Assembly (NCBI GenBank): GCA_938004375.1
Contig: CALKWH010000411.1
Location: forward strand, 1 to 30,933
Source of the DNA: an uncultured Pseudomonadota bacterium
GTDB taxonomy: Bacteria; Myxococcota_A; Polyangia; HGW-17
Reading direction: 5' to 3'
Length of the DNA stretch: 30,933 nucleotides
Below the pieces are notes generated by a model, which saw only the letters and a program-made list of their open reading frames with translations, was not told the origin of the DNA and made no database searches. Shown here in pieces: positions 30,301-30,933 of this stretch; the stretch's first letter is position 1, and each line of letters opens with the position of its first letter. Both the position numbers and the translations under genes were made by a program.

Positions 30301-30745
30301 GGCGCAGGACGTGACGACCGGCCTGGAAGAGGCGCTGCCGGTGCTGCTCGCGGGCGAGGACGTGGACGGCGACGCACTGACCTTCGAGGTGCGCGCGCGG
30401 CCGTCCCACGGCACGCTCACGGGGGTGCCGCCCCTGGTGCGCTACCGGCCGGCGAAGCACTTCGTGGGCGAGGACGCGTTCTCGTTCACGGTGAGCGACG
30501 GCGAGCTCACGTCCGAGCCGGCGATCGTGCGCGTGACCGTGGACGGGACACTGCACCGGGAGCTGGACGGGGACGGAGGGCTGTTCGGGTGCACGGCCGC
30601 GCCGGGGGTGCGGGGCGGCGGCGGCGGGGGTGGGAAGAAGCGGTGGCAAGCCACCGCAGTCCATAGTGAGAGATGGAATGGGAGGTACCTGGCGCTGGTG
30701 CTGATCGGGTTGGGGCTGGTGGTCGCGCGCCGGCGGCGGAGGTAG
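27380..30745 (+). CDS. giant surface lipoprotein with repeat domain, cadherin/Ig-like repeats and MYXO-CTERM-like tail
   Basis: The 1121-residue precursor starts MRYAWISWMLAMVGILGC, a lipoprotein signal with Cys18 as the lipidation site. GGAGGTG lies 5 bases before ATG 27380. Residues about 50-780 form many repeats of some 50 residues built on the pattern Y(L/V)VVW.D.R....D.YG.R....G...D..G, probably beta-propeller-like. About 788-1060 hold three Ig/cadherin-like repeats (NRAPVA, EDTP, DGDALTY, GEDAFTCRVSDG), as in adhesins. A Cys near 1070, a Gly run, a hydrophobic helix (YLALVLIGLGLVVA) and RRRRR end the protein, like MYXO-CTERM sorting signals. A type A palindrome (30640-30664) is embedded in frame between the Gly run and the helix. 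Coding DNA shifts from moderate to very high GC near 28390. Probable role: surface adhesion or matrix. Confidence 0.88.
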   Translation: MRYAWISWMLAMVGILGCGEVKDQVVPAATDHAGAAQWKSQVPWPAVRDEAGLDEVVWVPTKTGGSAARVAFDGENYLSVWQDARTGVSSVYGMRFREDGTVLDPIGFPVSVRATSSTSPVVSFNGQDFLVVWLDARNQGSDVYGARVSRGGEVMDPDGIGIQTQGYPKYGPTLSSNGVDYMVAWRYVHPTDLGLYVMRVSAQGVPLDPVGNLVSAGQNYWPYITWAGTHFLITYNDHRVGTHVSAARVGPNATVLDPGGFQMSWSLPYEAFTGVASDGVNSLGVYYYYQYNFGNQIRGVRIDSDGNLLESSHLHLGAPFKPVNQVVQEPGVTFVDGNYLVVYNDYRNGADHELYLNAVLPDGTVVHPGGVRLLEAPGNQMQPKIAGGNDTALVVWQDSRRNLNDAMAMLVTSDGTPIGEPFYLNVAGNAQYRPKVAVGEAADGSPQKLVLWQDERGVDLDLYAGRLDEDGQSLDATAVAVAVVPGTQAPGGVAWSGGAYWVTWEDLRDGDADVYLARVTPEGALVDAVGGFGAAGGVGDQGAPAVAADGDAGDGVGGAWVAYTDDAGGESAVKLVNVAGDGSVGAPVAVSDAARPGFAPAVARGDGGVFVAWHGFDGLTQQVEGAFVADDGAILWGPQVLSPSQSVQLRPTVAWDGSGFLVAWEDNRDRVYNVVGVVVNDEGGVSPAVVLGAAERNQFGPSAAFDGERFVVVWEEATDTGSDVRAQRVDATGAVVDAQAAVITQGASPERAPQVVADGPRQVTVVYSRPVVEHPYGASRVRVRQVAYNRAPVASVQSIVTLEDTPAPADLAAFDADGDALTYAVVTPPVAGVLSGTAPALTYTPAPGFVGEDAFTCRVSDGYDTVEQPVRVLVLAQAERPVAHGDAVETPEDTPVDVRLVGDVAAGAQAVFTIVDAPAHGLFKGTAPDLQYNPDADWHGEDFFTFRVGDGVRESDLAVVRLVVTPVNDAPVALAQDVTTGLEEALPVLLAGEDVDGDALTFEVRARPSHGTLTGVPPLVRYRPAKHFVGEDAFSFTVSDGELTSEPAIVRVTVDGTLHRELDGDGGLFGCTAAPGVRGGGGGGGKKRWQATAVHSERWNGRYLALVLIGLGLVVARRRRR
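30640..30664 (-). repeat. type A palindrome inside a coding sequence
   Basis: The minus strand reads ATGGACTGCGG followed by TGGCTTGCCACCGC, identical to the intergenic copies at 856-880 and 7501-7525. It is translated in frame as RWQATAVH within the tail of the giant lipoprotein. The typical GAAGAA linker is also present on its 5' side (30634-30639). Confidence 0.9.
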
Positions 30746-30760
30746 GAGAGGTGGGGAGAG

Positions 30761-30820
30761 CCCGGCGGGGGCTGCGCCCCGGCCGGGAAGACGATGCGGT
30801 CCCAGGTGACCGCAGTCCAT
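30761..30820 (-). repeat. A+B palindromic element, near-identical to 27130-27189
   Basis: The B module (30761-30787) and A module (30794-30820), joined by AAGACG, match the 60 bases at 27130-27189 at 59 of 60 positions. The two copies lie in direct orientation on either side of the giant lipoprotein gene. Confidence 0.93.
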
Positions 30821-30880
30821 AGGGGGAGGGGACCGGCGGTGGAAAGAAGGTGCTGGAGCAGGTCCGGCGGTTTGGGGGGT

Positions 30881-30933
30881 TCAGGCGGGCTGAAGGTCGG
30901 CGATGAGGGTCTCGGGGTCGATGTCCTGCTCGT
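30881..30933 (-). CDS. C-terminal end of an unidentified minus-strand gene
   Basis: The minus strand ends in an open frame that reads EQDIDPETLIADLQPA and then TGA at 30881-30883. The rest of the gene lies beyond the window. The frame is open to the edge and of coding composition, but 17 codons are too few to identify it. Confidence 0.45.
   Translation of the reverse strand, partial: EQDIDPETLIADLQPA

Noticed and set aside
28301..30820. Open frame of 839 codons on the minus strand
   Set aside because: It is a shadow of the giant lipoprotein gene in very GC-rich DNA; its product is a low-complexity His/Arg/Pro-rich sequence with no domain character.
1..30933. tRNA or rRNA genes, integrase, IS transposase, replication origin
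   Set aside because: No cloverleaf-like tRNA sequence, rRNA segment, recombinase or transposase motif, or DnaA-box cluster was seen on either strand.

Overview
The window looks like a contig from a GC-rich myxococcote (Myxococcota / former Deltaproteobacteria). Two features point there: a lipoprotein made of tandem Cys-rich CGDG repeats of the myxococcal disulfide / DUF4215 type (6425-7423), and a very large surface lipoprotein ending in a hydrophobic segment plus five arginines, resembling MYXO-CTERM sorting tails (27380-30745). Bases 1-33 are Illumina TruSeq adapter left on the contig end, not genomic DNA.

Left region (34-7423): an accessory island of toxin-antitoxin and defence-type modules. 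It holds a HEPN/nucleotidyltransferase pair cut by the contig end, an AbiEi antitoxin with a gutted AbiEii toxin, an erythromycin-esterase-like gene, a second HEPN/nucleotidyltransferase pair, a RloA-like ATPase with a truncated RloB, and the Cys-rich lipoprotein. The modules are separated by composite palindromic repeats.

Central region (7842-25422): a surface-polysaccharide cluster free of these repeats. A polyprenyl-phosphate sugar-phosphate transferase (minus strand) would start the lipid-linked unit. A polytopic membrane protein, an AsnB-type amidotransferase, two GT4 glycosyltransferases and an unidentified protein follow on the plus strand. Next is a tightly coupled nonulosonic-acid block: LegB-like dehydratase, LegC-like aminotransferase, PtmE-like CBS/guanylyltransferase, NeuD/PglD-like acyltransferase, 3-hydroxyacyl-CoA dehydrogenase, NeuA-like CMP transferase, a GT-A glycosyltransferase and NeuB-like synthase. 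A Wzx-like flippase and a convergent hexapeptide acyltransferase close the cluster. The content fits GDP-route synthesis of a legionaminic-acid-like sugar. The acyl-CoA dehydrogenase suggests, as inference, a 3-hydroxybutyryl-type N-acyl group. Composition is mosaic: AT-rich from about 9.4-10.7 and 12.8-16.0 kb, GC-rich from 16.0 to about 24 kb, AT-rich again to about 25.7 kb.

Right region (25423-30933): a 21-bp-periodic degenerate tandem array (25743-26057), an unknown minus-strand gene, a second set of palindromic repeats in inverted orientation, the giant lipoprotein and the end of another minus-strand gene. One palindrome sits in frame inside the C-terminal tail of the giant lipoprotein.

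The most unusual signals are the modular nested palindromes, the phased 21-bp array and the acyl-CoA dehydrogenase inside the nonulosonate operon.
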